NCBI RefSeq assembly: GCF_936927845.1
Contig: NZ_CAKZHV010000057.1
Coordinates: 62,001-126,000 of the forward strand
Length of the DNA: 64,000 nucleotides
Source of the DNA: an uncultured Sphingomonas sp.
GTDB taxonomy: Bacteria; Pseudomonadota; Alphaproteobacteria; Sphingomonadales; Sphingomonadaceae
Direction: 5' to 3'
In this document: positions 8,808-17,137 of the stretch, one piece after another
Numbering within the stretch: position 1 is the stretch's first letter
Layout: the number at the start of each line of letters is the position of its first letter
Notes under the pieces: model-generated
The model's input: the letters and a program-made list of their open reading frames with translations, nothing else
What the model was told of the DNA's origin: nothing
Database searches by the model: none
Made by a program: the position numbers and the translations under genes

Positions 8808-10583
8808 TCACAAACGGGTTAGCGCTTCGACCGCGATCATACGTGCTTCACCCGTCAGCCCGACCGCGCGCAGCGCGCCGATGATACGGTACAAGGCCGC
8901 CGGCGGAACGCCCGCCCAGTCGCCCGTCTGCATACCGACCGCGGCGAGCAGCAGCACCGTGCCCGACTGGCCTTCCGCCGCAGCGCGATCGAGCGCGCGG
9001 GTCCAGGCGTTCGCCGCGCCGATGCGGACGTCGAGCGACTGCGCGGCACTCTCGACGTCGCTCGCGCTCATCCGGCCGAGCCCCGCCATCCCGGCGAAGA
9101 ACATCTGCTTCTTGCGCGCGGCATTCGTGCCGGTCGGCGCATAATCATCGACGCTGCCCCAACCGCTGCCGCTACGGTCGGGATCGGCGAGCTGCAGCAT
9201 CGCCCAGGCATCGCTGCCCCCCGGCACATGCCCTTGCCAGCGCATCGCGGTGCGATCGAGCCCGGCGGAAAGCATCGATGCGATCAGCCGCTCGGGCCGT
9301 TCAACGCCGTCGAACACGGTCAAGCGTCCCGCCGCGCGCGCGGTCAGGATCAGCCGGGCGTAGCGTAGATCGGGGGCCGCAGCGCCGTCCCACAACGCCG
9401 CCATCGCCTTCAACCGCGTCGCGCGATCGGCGCCGACGTACGCGTCCTGTAGATCGTTGGCGGTCTGCGCGAGCGATGCCGGCGCTTCCTCCAGCTCGCG
9501 CGAGGCGGCGAAGAGGTCGACCAGTGCTGCGTTGGAGAGAATGCCCATCGCCGCGGCGCGCTCGGCCGGAACGGCACGATCACCGAGCGGGATCGCGGGG
9601 GCGAGCGCGCGCCAGCCGGTCACCTGCGGGCCGACGGTGGCATAAAGCGTATCGGGGATCGTCACGCCGGTGGCGGTAGCGAGGCCAAAGCGCCACGCGG
9701 TCAGCTGCGACACCGGATCCCATTCGATCGTGATCGCCTGGCGGCTGTCTGCCCCGGCACCGATCACCTTTTGCGCGAGTTGCAGGTCAACTCCGCTCGC
9801 GACACGACGGCGGCGCAGGCTCTGGATCAGCGGCCGCGTCGGCTCGCCAGTCAGCCCCGCACACATCGCCTGCGCAACCGTCCAGCCGCGCTCGCTGGAG
9901 GCAATGCGCGGCAATGGCGCCAGCGTGCACAGTCCCGCCGGGTCGGCATTGGCGAGTGCGGCCTGCATCCACACCTGCGCGAGCTTCGGCGTGACGTTGC
10001 GCGTATCAACCGACTGCGCGACCGCGCGCGCCGCCACCGCCTCGCCCATGCGCAGCAGCAGCCACGCGCGCTCGGCAGCGAAATCGGCGCCGTCGACCCC
10101 CGCGGGCGTATCGAGGCGTGACGCGAGCGACCGGCGGAGCGCGATCGACAGCCAGCGCGAGGGAAGCGGTGCGGACAATCGCCGCATCAGTATCTCAAGA
10201 TAGCGACCGTCGGCACGCCCGAAGGCGTCGGCTGCGACACCTCCCTCACCCGCACCGATCGGACCGACCTGCGCCAGTGAGCGGCGCGCGAACGCCGGCA
10301 TCTCGTACAGCGCGAGTTGCGCCGCGTCGGGCGTCGGAGAAGGTGATGGCGTCGGGCTGGGCAGCACGAGCGGCGGCAGCGCGGGGAGCGGCCCCGCGCT
10401 GGTCGATGCGCGCGGCGCTGCCGTCGTGTCGCTCGTCGCCGCGGGCGCAGGGGTCGGTGCAGGCGCGGGTGCGGGCGTTTGTCCGAACCCCGGCGGCAGC
10501 AGTGATTCGGGTCGTTCCTGCGCCAGCGCGGTGGCCGCGACCGCTGCCGCCGCGACCCCGATCAGCAGGTGCTTAATTGGCAA
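8808..10583 (-). CDS. Large exported protein of unknown function (xerD-aroK interval)
   Basis: 591 residues. The only in-frame start giving a signal peptide (MPIKHLLIGVAAAAVAATALA) is a TTG at 10583, which overlaps the last 11 bases of the 44-residue gene upstream, so translation is probably coupled. After the signal comes a Pro/Ala/Thr-rich linker (about residues 25-90), then an Ala-rich, probably helical-repeat region to the end, with no catalytic motif I recognise. Such proteins recur at this position in sphingomonads, but I know of no assigned role. Export plus a linker suggests a periplasmic or surface protein. Confidence 0.75.
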   Translation of the reverse strand: MPIKHLLIGVAAAAVAATALAQERPESLLPPGFGQTPAPAPAPTPAPAATSDTTAAPRASTSAGPLPALPPLVLPSPTPSPSPTPDAAQLALYEMPAFARRSLAQVGPIGAGEGGVAADAFGRADGRYLEILMRRLSAPLPSRWLSIALRRSLASRLDTPAGVDGADFAAERAWLLLRMGEAVAARAVAQSVDTRNVTPKLAQVWMQAALANADPAGLCTLAPLPRIASSERGWTVAQAMCAGLTGEPTRPLIQSLRRRRVASGVDLQLAQKVIGAGADSRQAITIEWDPVSQLTAWRFGLATATGVTIPDTLYATVGPQVTGWRALAPAIPLGDRAVPAERAAAMGILSNAALVDLFAASRELEEAPASLAQTANDLQDAYVGADRATRLKAMAALWDGAAAPDLRYARLILTARAAGRLTVFDGVERPERLIASMLSAGLDRTAMRWQGHVPGGSDAWAMLQLADPDRSGSGWGSVDDYAPTGTNAARKKQMFFAGMAGLGRMSASDVESAAQSLDVRIGAANAWTRALDRAAAEGQSGTVLLLAAVGMQTGDWAGVPPAALYRIIGALRAVGLTGEARMIAVEALTRL

Positions 10584-10707
10584 GGTTGCCGAGCTCGACC
10601 GGCTTCTCGATCTGCGTCAGCGGCCGCTCGGTTGCGCGCCCCGCGAAGAAGAACAAGGCGCCCACGATCAGGACGATCAGCACCACGAGCGAGACGATCA
10701 AACGCAT
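10573..10707 (-). CDS. 44-residue single-pass membrane protein
   Basis: A small gene with an ATG at 10707 preceded by TAAGG about 8 bases upstream. The product starts MRLIVSLVVLIVLIVGALFF, one membrane helix, followed by a short polar tail ending VELGNLAN. Its stop at 10573-10575 lies inside the first codons of the 591-residue exported protein gene, giving an 11-base overlap. The ribosome site, helix and overlap all support a real gene. The function is unknown; it could anchor or escort the exported protein. Confidence 0.72.
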   Translation of the reverse strand: MRLIVSLVVLIVLIVGALFFFAGRATERPLTQIEKPVELGNLAN

Positions 10708-10792
10708 ATCGGGACCTTAGCATGAACGGATCACATCACCGAGCGCTAGGTCTGGCGCCGGCGTCGAAGTGCGCTGTATAGCCCGCCTCACC

Positions 10793-11332
10793 ATGTTGCA
10801 TAGCCCGCCCGTGACGCCCGCCTGGACGGGGCAACCGATCGTGCTGGTCGGGTTGATGGGGGTGGGCAAGTCAACAGTCGGGCGCCGGCTGGCCAACCGG
10901 CTGAAGCTGCCGTTCGTCGATGCCGACCACGAGATCGAACACGCCGCGGGGATGACGATCACCGACATCTTCGATCGGTTCGGTGAGGCATATTTTCGCG
11001 ATGGCGAGCGCCGCGTCATCGCGCGATTGATCGACGGCAACCCGAAGGTGATCGCGACCGGCGGCGGCGCGTTCATCAACGACAAGACGCGCGCGCTGAT
11101 CCTGTCCGACGCGCTGTCGATCTGGCTCGACGCGCCCGTTGAGGTGCTGGTCGACCGCGTGCGCCGACGCGACACGCGTCCGCTGCTGCGCGGGCGCGAC
11201 GCCGGCGCGGTGCTGCGCGAGCTCGCCGCAGCGCGCACGCCGTTCTACAGCCTCGCGCACCTACGCGTGGTGAGCGCCGACGCGCCGCACGAAAACACCG
11301 TCCGCGCGATCCTGGAGGCAATTGGTCGATGA
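10793..11332 (+). CDS. aroK: Shikimate kinase
   Basis: About 179 residues from the ATG at 10793; a GTG at 10769 would extend it by eight. It phosphorylates shikimate in the chorismate pathway. The Walker A loop VLVGLMGVGKSTVGRRLA, the shikimate-binding Asp of FVDADHEIE, the GGGAF segment (ATGGGAFIND) and the lid Arg-rich region (RRRDTRPLLRGRD) are all present. Its stop overlaps the aroB start (ATGA), so the two are translationally coupled, the usual alphaproteobacterial arrangement. Confidence 0.96.
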   Translation: MLHSPPVTPAWTGQPIVLVGLMGVGKSTVGRRLANRLKLPFVDADHEIEHAAGMTITDIFDRFGEAYFRDGERRVIARLIDGNPKVIATGGGAFINDKTRALILSDALSIWLDAPVEVLVDRVRRRDTRPLLRGRDAGAVLRELAAARTPFYSLAHLRVVSADAPHENTVRAILEAIGR

Positions 11333-12429
11333 AGGTGGTTCCGGTCGCGCTCGGCGCGCGCAGCTACGAGGTGCGGATCGCGAGCGGGCTGCTGGCGCGT
11401 GCGGGGGACGAACTCGCGCCGCTGGTGGGGACGCGACCGGTCGTGATCGTCGCGGACGAGCATGTCGCCCCGCACCTGACGACGCTGCGGCAATCGTTGC
11501 GCGCCGCCGGCATCGGCGCGCGCGAGGTCGTGCTTCCCTCGGGGGAGGGCACCAAGAGCTGGGCGGTGCTGGAACGATTGTGCGACGCACTGCTCGAGTT
11601 CGGGGTCGAGCGGCAGGACCATGTGATCGCGCTCGGCGGCGGCGTGATCGGCGATCTGGTCGGGTTCGCGACCGCGATCCTGAAACGCGGGTGTCGCTTC
11701 GTGCAGGTGCCGACCACGCTCCTCGCGCAGGTCGACAGCTCGGTGGGCGGGAAAACCGGGATCAACGCGCGCGCGGGCAAGAACCTGGTCGGCGCGTTCC
11801 ACCAGCCGAGCGTCGTGCTCATCGACCCCGACGTGCTCGACACATTGCCCCTGCGGCAGGTTCGCGCGGGTTATGCCGAGGTCGTCAAATACGGGCTGAT
11901 CGACGACGCCGATTTCTTCGCCTGGTGCGAGAGGAACGGTGCGGCGCTGCTCGCGGGGGATGCGGAAGCGCGCGCATACGCGATCGCGCACGCGGTGGCG
12001 GCAAAGGCGCGGATCGTCGCGGAGGACGAGTTCGAGACGACGGGGCGGCGCGCGCTGCTGAATTTGGGGCATACGTTCGGCCACGCGCTGGAGGCGGAGG
12101 CGGGTTTCTCCGATCGCCTGCTTCACGGCGAGGCCGTGGCCGCAGGATGCGGGCTCGCATTCGATTTCTCGGCCACGATCGGGCTGTGCACACGCGCCGA
12201 TGCCGATCGCGTCGCTGAACACTGGCGCGACAGCGGGCTGCCCGAGGGTCTGGCGGCATCTCACATCGCGGCGCCCGCATCGCGATTGGTCGAACACATG
12301 CGCCACGACAAGAAGATGGCATCGGGCACCCTGCCCTTCCTGCTGGCGCGCGGGATCGGGCAGACCTTCCTCGACAAGACCGTCTCGCTCGACCGAATCG
12401 AGCACTTCCTCGCGAGCGAGGCGCGCTGA
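11329..12429 (+). CDS. aroB: 3-dehydroquinate synthase
   Basis: 366 residues, full length. It converts DAHP to 3-dehydroquinate using NAD and a divalent metal. Diagnostic stretches include ALGGGVIGDLVGFATAILKRG (NAD binding), VDSSVGGKTGINARAGKNLVG, the metal ligands in GYAEVVKYGLI, and LNLGHTFGHALEAEAGFSDRLLHGEAVAAG. The ATG overlaps the aroK stop by four bases. Confidence 0.97.
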   Translation: MKVVPVALGARSYEVRIASGLLARAGDELAPLVGTRPVVIVADEHVAPHLTTLRQSLRAAGIGAREVVLPSGEGTKSWAVLERLCDALLEFGVERQDHVIALGGGVIGDLVGFATAILKRGCRFVQVPTTLLAQVDSSVGGKTGINARAGKNLVGAFHQPSVVLIDPDVLDTLPLRQVRAGYAEVVKYGLIDDADFFAWCERNGAALLAGDAEARAYAIAHAVAAKARIVAEDEFETTGRRALLNLGHTFGHALEAEAGFSDRLLHGEAVAAGCGLAFDFSATIGLCTRADADRVAEHWRDSGLPEGLAASHIAAPASRLVEHMRHDKKMASGTLPFLLARGIGQTFLDKTVSLDRIEHFLASEAR

Positions 12430-12431
12430 CA

Positions 12432-12456
12432 GGAACAGGCGTGCTTGCCCTACGTT
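12432..12456 (+). promoter_or_regulatory. Candidate sigma-EcfG general stress promoter (alpha/beta hydrolase)
   Basis: GGAAC at 12432-12436, 17 bases, then GTT at 12454-12456 (equally GGAAC-N16-CGTT). This is the consensus for EcfG, the alphaproteobacterial general stress sigma factor. It lies 33 bases before the ATG of the hydrolase gene. The same spacing recurs at 15071-15095 and, on the minus strand, 33989-34013. Confidence 0.6.
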
Positions 12457-12489
12457 AACCCGGCTCAACAACGGGCTGGAGCAACCCGC

Positions 12490-13311
12490 ATGCCTTACGT
12501 GAAAACCCGTGATGGTACAGACATCTACGTCAAGGATTGGGGATCTGGCCGCCCGATCGTCCTGATCCACGGCTGGCCGCTGTCGTCGGACAGTTGGGAC
12601 CCGCAGATGATGGCACTGGCGGATGCGGGCTTCCGCGTCATCGCTTATGACCGCCGCGGTTTCGGTCGATCGAGCCAGCCCTGGTCTGGCTATGACTATG
12701 ATACGCTGACCGACGATCTTGCCGACGTGCTGAAGGCGGCGGGCGCGGAAAGCGACGTCAGCCTCGTCGGCTTCTCGATGGGCGGCGGCGAAGTCGCGCG
12801 CTACATGAGCCGGCACGACGGCCGCGGTGTCGTCTCCGCCGGGCTGATTTCCTCGGTCGTGCCGTACATGCTTAAGACCGACGACAATCCCGACGGTACG
12901 CCCGAGGAGAAGTTGCAGGAGATCGCGGACGGCATCAAGAAGGATCGCCCCGCCTTTTTCCAGTCCTTCTTCAAGGACTTCTTCGGTGAAGGCTATCTCA
13001 CCAGCCCGGTCAGCAGCGCGACGATCGACTGGGCGTGGCGGCTGGCGATGCAGGCCGGGTTGAAACCGACACTCGCCTGCGCCGAGAGCTTTGGTCACAC
13101 CGATTTCCACCCCGACCTGCCCGCCTTTCGCGTGCCGACGCTGGTGCTTCACGGCACGTCGGACAAGACGGTGCCGATCGACGCCGCCGGGCGCGCGGCG
13201 GCGGCGTCGATCGCGAACAGCCAGTTGGTCGAATATGACGGTGCGCCACACGGACTATTCGCGACCGAGGGCGATCGGTTGACGCAGGATCTGTTGACCT
13301 TCCTGCGCTGA
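12490..13311 (+). CDS. Alpha/beta hydrolase, non-heme haloperoxidase-like
   Basis: 273 residues from an ATG at 12490 with GGAG upstream. The alpha/beta fold triad is visible: nucleophile Ser96 in LVGFSMGGGE, Asp in LHGTSDKTVPID and His in DGAPHGLFATE, with the HGW oxyanion segment near residue 27 (LIHGWPLSSDSW). The set matches cofactor-free haloperoxidases and esterases, cytosolic enzymes whose natural substrates are usually unknown. The EcfG-like promoter upstream suggests induction in general stress. A 13-base inverted repeat follows the stop. Confidence 0.88.
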   Translation: MPYVKTRDGTDIYVKDWGSGRPIVLIHGWPLSSDSWDPQMMALADAGFRVIAYDRRGFGRSSQPWSGYDYDTLTDDLADVLKAAGAESDVSLVGFSMGGGEVARYMSRHDGRGVVSAGLISSVVPYMLKTDDNPDGTPEEKLQEIADGIKKDRPAFFQSFFKDFFGEGYLTSPVSSATIDWAWRLAMQAGLKPTLACAESFGHTDFHPDLPAFRVPTLVLHGTSDKTVPIDAAGRAAAASIANSQLVEYDGAPHGLFATEGDRLTQDLLTFLR

Positions 13312-13318
13312 GCTGTTC

Positions 13319-13355
13319 ACCGGAACGGAGCCGTGCAACGCAGCTCCGTTCCGGT
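13319..13355. terminator. Inverted repeat between convergent hydrolase and ftsB
   Basis: Perfect 13-base arms (ACCGGAACGGAGC at 13319-13331 and GCTCCGTTCCGGT at 13343-13355) around an 11-base loop. On the plus strand CATTT follows, a poor U-tract. The position just after the hydrolase stop, touching the ftsB stop codon, suggests a shared terminator. Confidence 0.6.
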
Positions 13356-13669
13356 CATTTCATCGGAACGATGACCTCGTCGGGATGCGCGACGTTCAAT
13401 TCCTTGCGCACCAGTTCGTCGACCAGATCGGGATTGGCATGCCGCGGGTCGAGCAGCGCGACCCGGTTGCGCAACATCGTCCGACGCTCGTCTAGCTGCT
13501 GATACTGTCGTTCGTGCGCCGCGATCTGTTGCTTATATTCGCCTAGCGCGAAGATGCCGTTCGATCCCGTCACCGCATAGGCACCGAAGAACGCCATCAC
13601 GGATAGCGCCGCTGCCGGCACCGCGGCGCGTCGGAGGATCAGAAGCGGAGGTGTCGGCTTGCGGCGCAT
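13355..13669 (-). CDS. ftsB: Septum formation initiator FtsB/DivIC-like protein
   Basis: 104 residues: a cytosolic basic start, one membrane helix (about residues 15-35), then a coiled coil rich in Gln/Arg (EYKQQIAAHERQYQQLDERR) with leucine heptads, and a C-terminal domain with ELVRKELNVAHPDEVIVP. This is the DivIC/FtsB architecture; FtsB joins FtsQ and FtsL in the divisome and helps activate septal peptidoglycan synthesis. It lies 43 bases downstream of eno, a neighbourhood conserved in many proteobacteria. Confidence 0.88.
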   Translation of the reverse strand: MRRKPTPPLLILRRAAVPAAALSVMAFFGAYAVTGSNGIFALGEYKQQIAAHERQYQQLDERRTMLRNRVALLDPRHANPDLVDELVRKELNVAHPDEVIVPMK

Positions 13670-13712
13670 CGACGCGGAAAATCGCGCAGATACGCCGCCG
13701 TGGCAAGACCGT

Positions 13713-14993
13713 TCAGCGCGTGCGCAGCACGTCGCGGCCCGCGTAATGCGCGACCTTGTCCAGCTCCTCCTCGATGCGGATCAGCTGGTTGTACTTGGCG
13801 AGCCGGTCGGAGCGCGCGAGGCTGCCGGTCTTGATCTGCCCGCAATTGGTCGCGACCGCCAGGTCGGCGATCGTCGCATCCTCAGTCTCACCCGAGCGGT
13901 GGCTCATCACCGCGGTATAGCCCGCACGCTCGGCGACGCGGATCGCCTCCAGCGTCTCCGACAGCGTGCCGATCTGGTTGACCTTGACCAGCAACGAATT
14001 TGCCAGGCCCTGCTTGATCCCGTCGCGCAGCCGCTTCGGATTGGTGACGAACAGGTCGTCGCCGACCAGCTGCACCTTGCCGCCGACCGCGTCGGTCAGC
14101 GCCTTCCAGCCCTCGAAGTCGTCCTCGGCCATGCCGTCCTCGATCGACAGGATCGGGTAGCGCGCGACGAGGTCGGCCAGATATTCGGCCATCGCGCCGG
14201 GTTCGAGCGTCAGATTCTCACCCGAAATGACGTATTTGCCGCCCTTGAAGAACTCGGTCGCGGCGCAATCGAGCGCGAGCATCACGTCGTCGCCAGGCGT
14301 ATAACCCGCCTTCTCGATGCTCGCCATGATGAAGTCGAGCGCGTCGGTCGTGCTGGCGAGGTTGGGCGCGAAGCCGCCCTCGTCGCCCACCGCGGTCGCC
14401 AGGCCCTTGTCGTGCAGGCCCTTCTTCAACGTGTGGAAGATTTCCGACCCGCAGCGCACCGCTTCGCTGAGCGACGGTGCGCCGACCGGCATGATCATGA
14501 ATTCCTGAAAGTCGATCGGATTGTCGGCATGCTCGCCGCCGTTGATGATGTTCATCATCGGTACCGGCAGGACGTGCGCGGCGACGCCACCGACGTAGCG
14601 GTAGAGCGGCAGCCCGCGCGCGTCCGCGGCCGCCTTCGCGACTGCGAGGCTGACGCCGAGGATCGCGTTGGCACCCAGGCGGCCCTTGTTCTCGCTGCCG
14701 TCCAGTTCGATCATCGCGTGGTCGATTTCGAGCTGGTCCTCGGCGTCCATGCCGACGATCTCGCCCGCGATCTCCTCGTTGACCGCTTCCACGGCCTGGT
14801 CGACGCCCTTGCCACCCCATTTCGCCTTGTCGCCGTCGCGCCGCTCGACCGCCTCATGCGCGCCGGTCGAGGCGCCGGAGGGAACGGCGGCGCGGCCGAA
14901 GCTGCCGTCCTCCAGCAGCACATCGACCTCCACCGTCGGATTGCCGCGGCTGTCCACGATCTGGCGTGCGTGAATGTCGATGATTGCGGTCAC
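13713..14993 (-). CDS. eno: Enolase (phosphopyruvate hydratase)
   Basis: 426 residues, full length. It interconverts 2-phosphoglycerate and phosphoenolpyruvate. Diagnostic regions: ARQIVDSRGNPTVEVDV, SGASTGAHEAVERRDGD, the active-site Glu and Lys regions (AVGDEGGFAPN, QLVGDDLFVTN), the metal Asp of LSIEDGMAEDD, and SHRSGETEDATIADLAV. The ATG at 14993 begins MTAIIDIHARQ. It is transcribed with ftsB. Confidence 0.98.
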   Translation of the reverse strand: MTAIIDIHARQIVDSRGNPTVEVDVLLEDGSFGRAAVPSGASTGAHEAVERRDGDKAKWGGKGVDQAVEAVNEEIAGEIVGMDAEDQLEIDHAMIELDGSENKGRLGANAILGVSLAVAKAAADARGLPLYRYVGGVAAHVLPVPMMNIINGGEHADNPIDFQEFMIMPVGAPSLSEAVRCGSEIFHTLKKGLHDKGLATAVGDEGGFAPNLASTTDALDFIMASIEKAGYTPGDDVMLALDCAATEFFKGGKYVISGENLTLEPGAMAEYLADLVARYPILSIEDGMAEDDFEGWKALTDAVGGKVQLVGDDLFVTNPKRLRDGIKQGLANSLLVKVNQIGTLSETLEAIRVAERAGYTAVMSHRSGETEDATIADLAVATNCGQIKTGSLARSDRLAKYNQLIRIEEELDKVAHYAGRDVLRTR

Positions 14994-15070
14994 GTAACGA
15001 TCCCCCTAGCTGTTCGGGCAAGCATGTCGTGGGCGGCTGTAGCGAGCGGCGGTGGATGCCGCAACGCGAG

Positions 15071-15095
15071 GGAACCGGCTGCGACGCGCGGGGTT
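15071..15095 (+). promoter_or_regulatory. Candidate sigma-EcfG promoter of the membrane stress operon
   Basis: GGAAC at 15071-15075 and GTT at 15093-15095, separated by 17 bases, with the first ATG of the operon at 15117. The genes it would drive encode small membrane or envelope proteins of the type often found in alphaproteobacterial general stress regulons. Confidence 0.62.
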
Positions 15096-15116
15096 CACGA
15101 CGAAACCATAAAGGAC

Positions 15117-15659
15117 ATGACCACGATGGCCGACCCGAACGATCGCAACGATTTGGCACCGATGACCAGCGGCGACACGGAAACGCCGCGCGGCGACTCG
15201 TCCCTCCAGCAGGCAGCCCCACTCAAGAACGGTGGACCCAGCGACAGCACGAGCAGCACCGCCGATGTCGTCTCCGACAAGGTCAGCCAGGCCGGCGACA
15301 CGATCAAGCAGAGCGCCTCGGGCTTGCGCGGGCAGGCAACCGACCGCGTGCGCCTGTTCGCCGAGGACGGCAAGACGAAGGCGACCGACGCGCTGGGTCA
15401 ATTGACGCAGATCCTCAACGATGCGGCCTCGCAGGTCGATGAGAAGCTTGGCAAGCAATACGGGCAATATGCACGTACTGCGGCCGATCAGGTGCAGTCG
15501 TTCGGCGCCAAGCTCGACGACACGACGGTCGACGAAATCTTCGACGAGGCGCGCGAGTTGGTGAAGAAGAGCCCGGGCGTGGCCGTCGGCATCGCAGCCG
15601 CGTTCGGCTTCGCGATCGCGCGGCTCGTCTCGGCGGGCGTCGAGCAGCGCGGCGCCTAA
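15117..15659 (+). CDS. YqjD/DUF883-like membrane-anchored protein
   Basis: 180 residues from an ATG at 15117 with AAAGGA just upstream. A disordered Asp/Thr/Ser-rich N-terminus (about residues 1-55) leads into a long amphipathic helical region (VSDKVSQAGDTIKQSASGLR to about residue 140) and a C-terminal hydrophobic segment, SPGVAVGIAAAFGFAIARLV. This is the layout of DUF883/YqjD proteins, some of which tether ribosomes to the membrane in stationary phase; the role here is unknown. It is the first gene of a compact operon with two small membrane proteins. Confidence 0.72.
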   Translation: MTTMADPNDRNDLAPMTSGDTETPRGDSSLQQAAPLKNGGPSDSTSSTADVVSDKVSQAGDTIKQSASGLRGQATDRVRLFAEDGKTKATDALGQLTQILNDAASQVDEKLGKQYGQYARTAADQVQSFGAKLDDTTVDEIFDEARELVKKSPGVAVGIAAAFGFAIARLVSAGVEQRGA

Positions 15660-15663
15660 AGCG

Positions 15664-16047
15664 ATGAGCGACATCAGCAACGTGACCCCGATCAGACGCG
15701 CGGCTAACGCCGTCCGCGACAAGGTGGCACCGGAGCCAGGTCTGACCGATCTGGTTTCGCGTCTGACCGGCGACGCCAAGGACGTGGCGCTGGCCGAGAT
15801 CGCCTTGCAGAAAGCAAAGGTCGGTGAGGCGGTGGGTCGTTACCGGAACGCCGCCATCTTCTTCGCCGTAGCGGGCGTATTGGCGCTCGCGGGTCTGATC
15901 GCGCTGCTCGTCGGGCTGATCGAGACACTGGCGACGCTGATGGGTCCGGGTTTGTCGACACTGTTGGTGGTTGGCGGTGTATTCCTGATTGCGGGCGTGC
16001 TGGCGCTCATTGGGAAAAATCGTCTGTCGCCCAAGGTCGACGCGTGA
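15664..16047 (+). CDS. Phage-holin-family-like membrane protein (DUF1469 type)
   Basis: 127 residues with an N-terminal cytosolic helix (LVSRLTGDAKDVALAEIAL) and two membrane helices at about residues 60-87 and 93-115. This is the pattern of PF07332 (putative Actinobacteriophage holin superfamily III), a family that, despite its name, is common in bacterial chromosomes next to DUF3618 and YqjD-like genes. It starts four bases after the preceding stop. No phage genes are nearby, so a lytic role is unlikely. Confidence 0.8.
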   Translation: MSDISNVTPIRRAANAVRDKVAPEPGLTDLVSRLTGDAKDVALAEIALQKAKVGEAVGRYRNAAIFFAVAGVLALAGLIALLVGLIETLATLMGPGLSTLLVVGGVFLIAGVLALIGKNRLSPKVDA

Positions 16048-16364
16048 CCTCGCCCGCCGACGTTGCTGCAGCCGAAGCGCGCGCCGCCGAGGCACGGGCG
16101 CGACTGAACGGCACGGTGGAGCAGTTGCAGGAGCAACTCGCGCCGCGCAAGCTGGCGCGGACTGCGGCCGATAACGTGACCGAAGGCGCGCAGCTTGCCG
16201 CGCGCGCCTCGGTCAAGACCGCGATGCGCAATCCGTCCGCCGTGACCGGCGGCGTTGCCGCGGTGGTGCTGCTGCTGTGTCGCAAGCCGCTGATGCGGGC
16301 GCTTGGCCTGAGCAAGCGTCCGCCTTCGGCAGCGAAACCACCTCACCTCAGACGCGTTCGATAA
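16044..16364 (+). CDS. DUF3618-like membrane protein
   Basis: 106 residues from a GTG at 16044 that overlaps the preceding stop (GTGA). The N-terminal helix (EARARLNGTVEQLQEQLAPR) matches the DUF3618 core, which has a conserved R-xx-L-xx-T-xx-L pattern. A single membrane helix follows near residues 73-85 (GGVAAVVLLLCRKP), and the tail is basic. Its coupling to the holin-like gene is typical of this family. The function is unknown. Confidence 0.75.
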   Translation: MTSPADVAAAEARAAEARARLNGTVEQLQEQLAPRKLARTAADNVTEGAQLAARASVKTAMRNPSAVTGGVAAVVLLLCRKPLMRALGLSKRPPSAAKPPHLRRVR

Positions 16365-16396
16365 CGCACCTATCCGTTCGCGAAAGGAACGACGAC

Positions 16397-16873
16397 ATGA
16401 CCGATCACAATCATGCGAACGACCACGGCACGCTGCGCGACGGCCTGGATACTGCGACGGCCGCAGTGAGCGATGCTGTTGAAACCACGCGCGAGAAGAC
16501 GCGCGAACTCGCACACCAGACCGCTCACGCGGCGGAAACCAACCCACTCGCGATCGTGGCCGGCGGCCTGGCGCTCGGCGCGCTCGTTGGGGCAATCGTG
16601 CCGCGCAGCCAGAAGGAGCGCGAACTGCTTGCACCCGTCGGCAAGCGCCTCGGCGCGACCGCGCTCGCCGCCGTCGCCGCTGCGCGCGAGAGCGGCAAGA
16701 GCGAGCTGCAGAATATCGGCCTGACCAAGGGCGGCGCGAAGGAACAGGTCAAGACGCTGTTGCAGAACGTCGCCGGTGCCGCCGCGACCGCCGGCAAGGC
16801 CGCAGCGTCGGCGGGCAAGAAGGAACTGCGCCACGCCGACGATCAATCGGACACGCAAACGACTGCCGCCTGA
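16397..16873 (+). CDS. Small helical envelope protein (operon member)
   Basis: 158 residues from an ATG at 16397, preceded by AAAGGA. A His/Asp-rich start (MTDHNHANDHG) is followed by an amphipathic helix (DTATAAVSDAVETTREKTRE), a hydrophobic segment (NPLAIVAGGLALGALVGAIVP, about residues 51-71) and a long Ala/Gly/Lys helix. It resembles the first gene of the operon in layout and probably arose in the same family. I cannot assign a named domain. Confidence 0.65.
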   Translation: MTDHNHANDHGTLRDGLDTATAAVSDAVETTREKTRELAHQTAHAAETNPLAIVAGGLALGALVGAIVPRSQKERELLAPVGKRLGATALAAVAAARESGKSELQNIGLTKGGAKEQVKTLLQNVAGAAATAGKAAASAGKKELRHADDQSDTQTTAA

Positions 16874-16912
16874 CCCTTCACGTTTCCCGCCGAGAACGCT
16901 AGAGGAGCGCGC

Positions 16913-17137
16913 ATGAGCAAGCTTCACCTCGTTTTCGGCGGGCGCGTGAGCGATCCGCGCACGCTAGAATTCAACGATCTCAAGTCGATCGACGTCGTCG
17001 GCGTTTTTCCCGATTACGCCAGCGCCGAAAAGGCATGGCGCGGGGCGGCGCAGCGAACGGTCGACGACGCTGAGATGAAGTACGTCGTCGTGCACCTGCA
17101 CCGCCTGCTCGAACCATCGCTGAGCACCGACGCCTGA
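16913..17137 (+). CDS. DUF4170 domain protein
   Basis: 74 residues covering nearly the whole DUF4170 domain: LHLVFGGRVSDPRTLEFNDL, VVGVFPDYASAEKAW, TVDDAEMKYVVVHLHRLL. AGAGGAG-like purines precede the ATG. The family is small, cytosolic and mainly alphaproteobacterial, with no known function. It is the last gene before a gap of about 400 bases. Confidence 0.85.
   Translation: MSKLHLVFGGRVSDPRTLEFNDLKSIDVVGVFPDYASAEKAWRGAAQRTVDDAEMKYVVVHLHRLLEPSLSTDA

Noticed and set aside
11245..13251. 668-codon minus-strand open frame opposite aroK, aroB and the hydrolase
   Set aside because: Crosses three real genes on the other strand; no domain, typical GC-rich antisense frame.
16386..16390. GGAAC before the 158-residue gene as another EcfG site
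   Set aside because: It is part of the ribosome site and only six bases before the ATG, with no downstream GTT.
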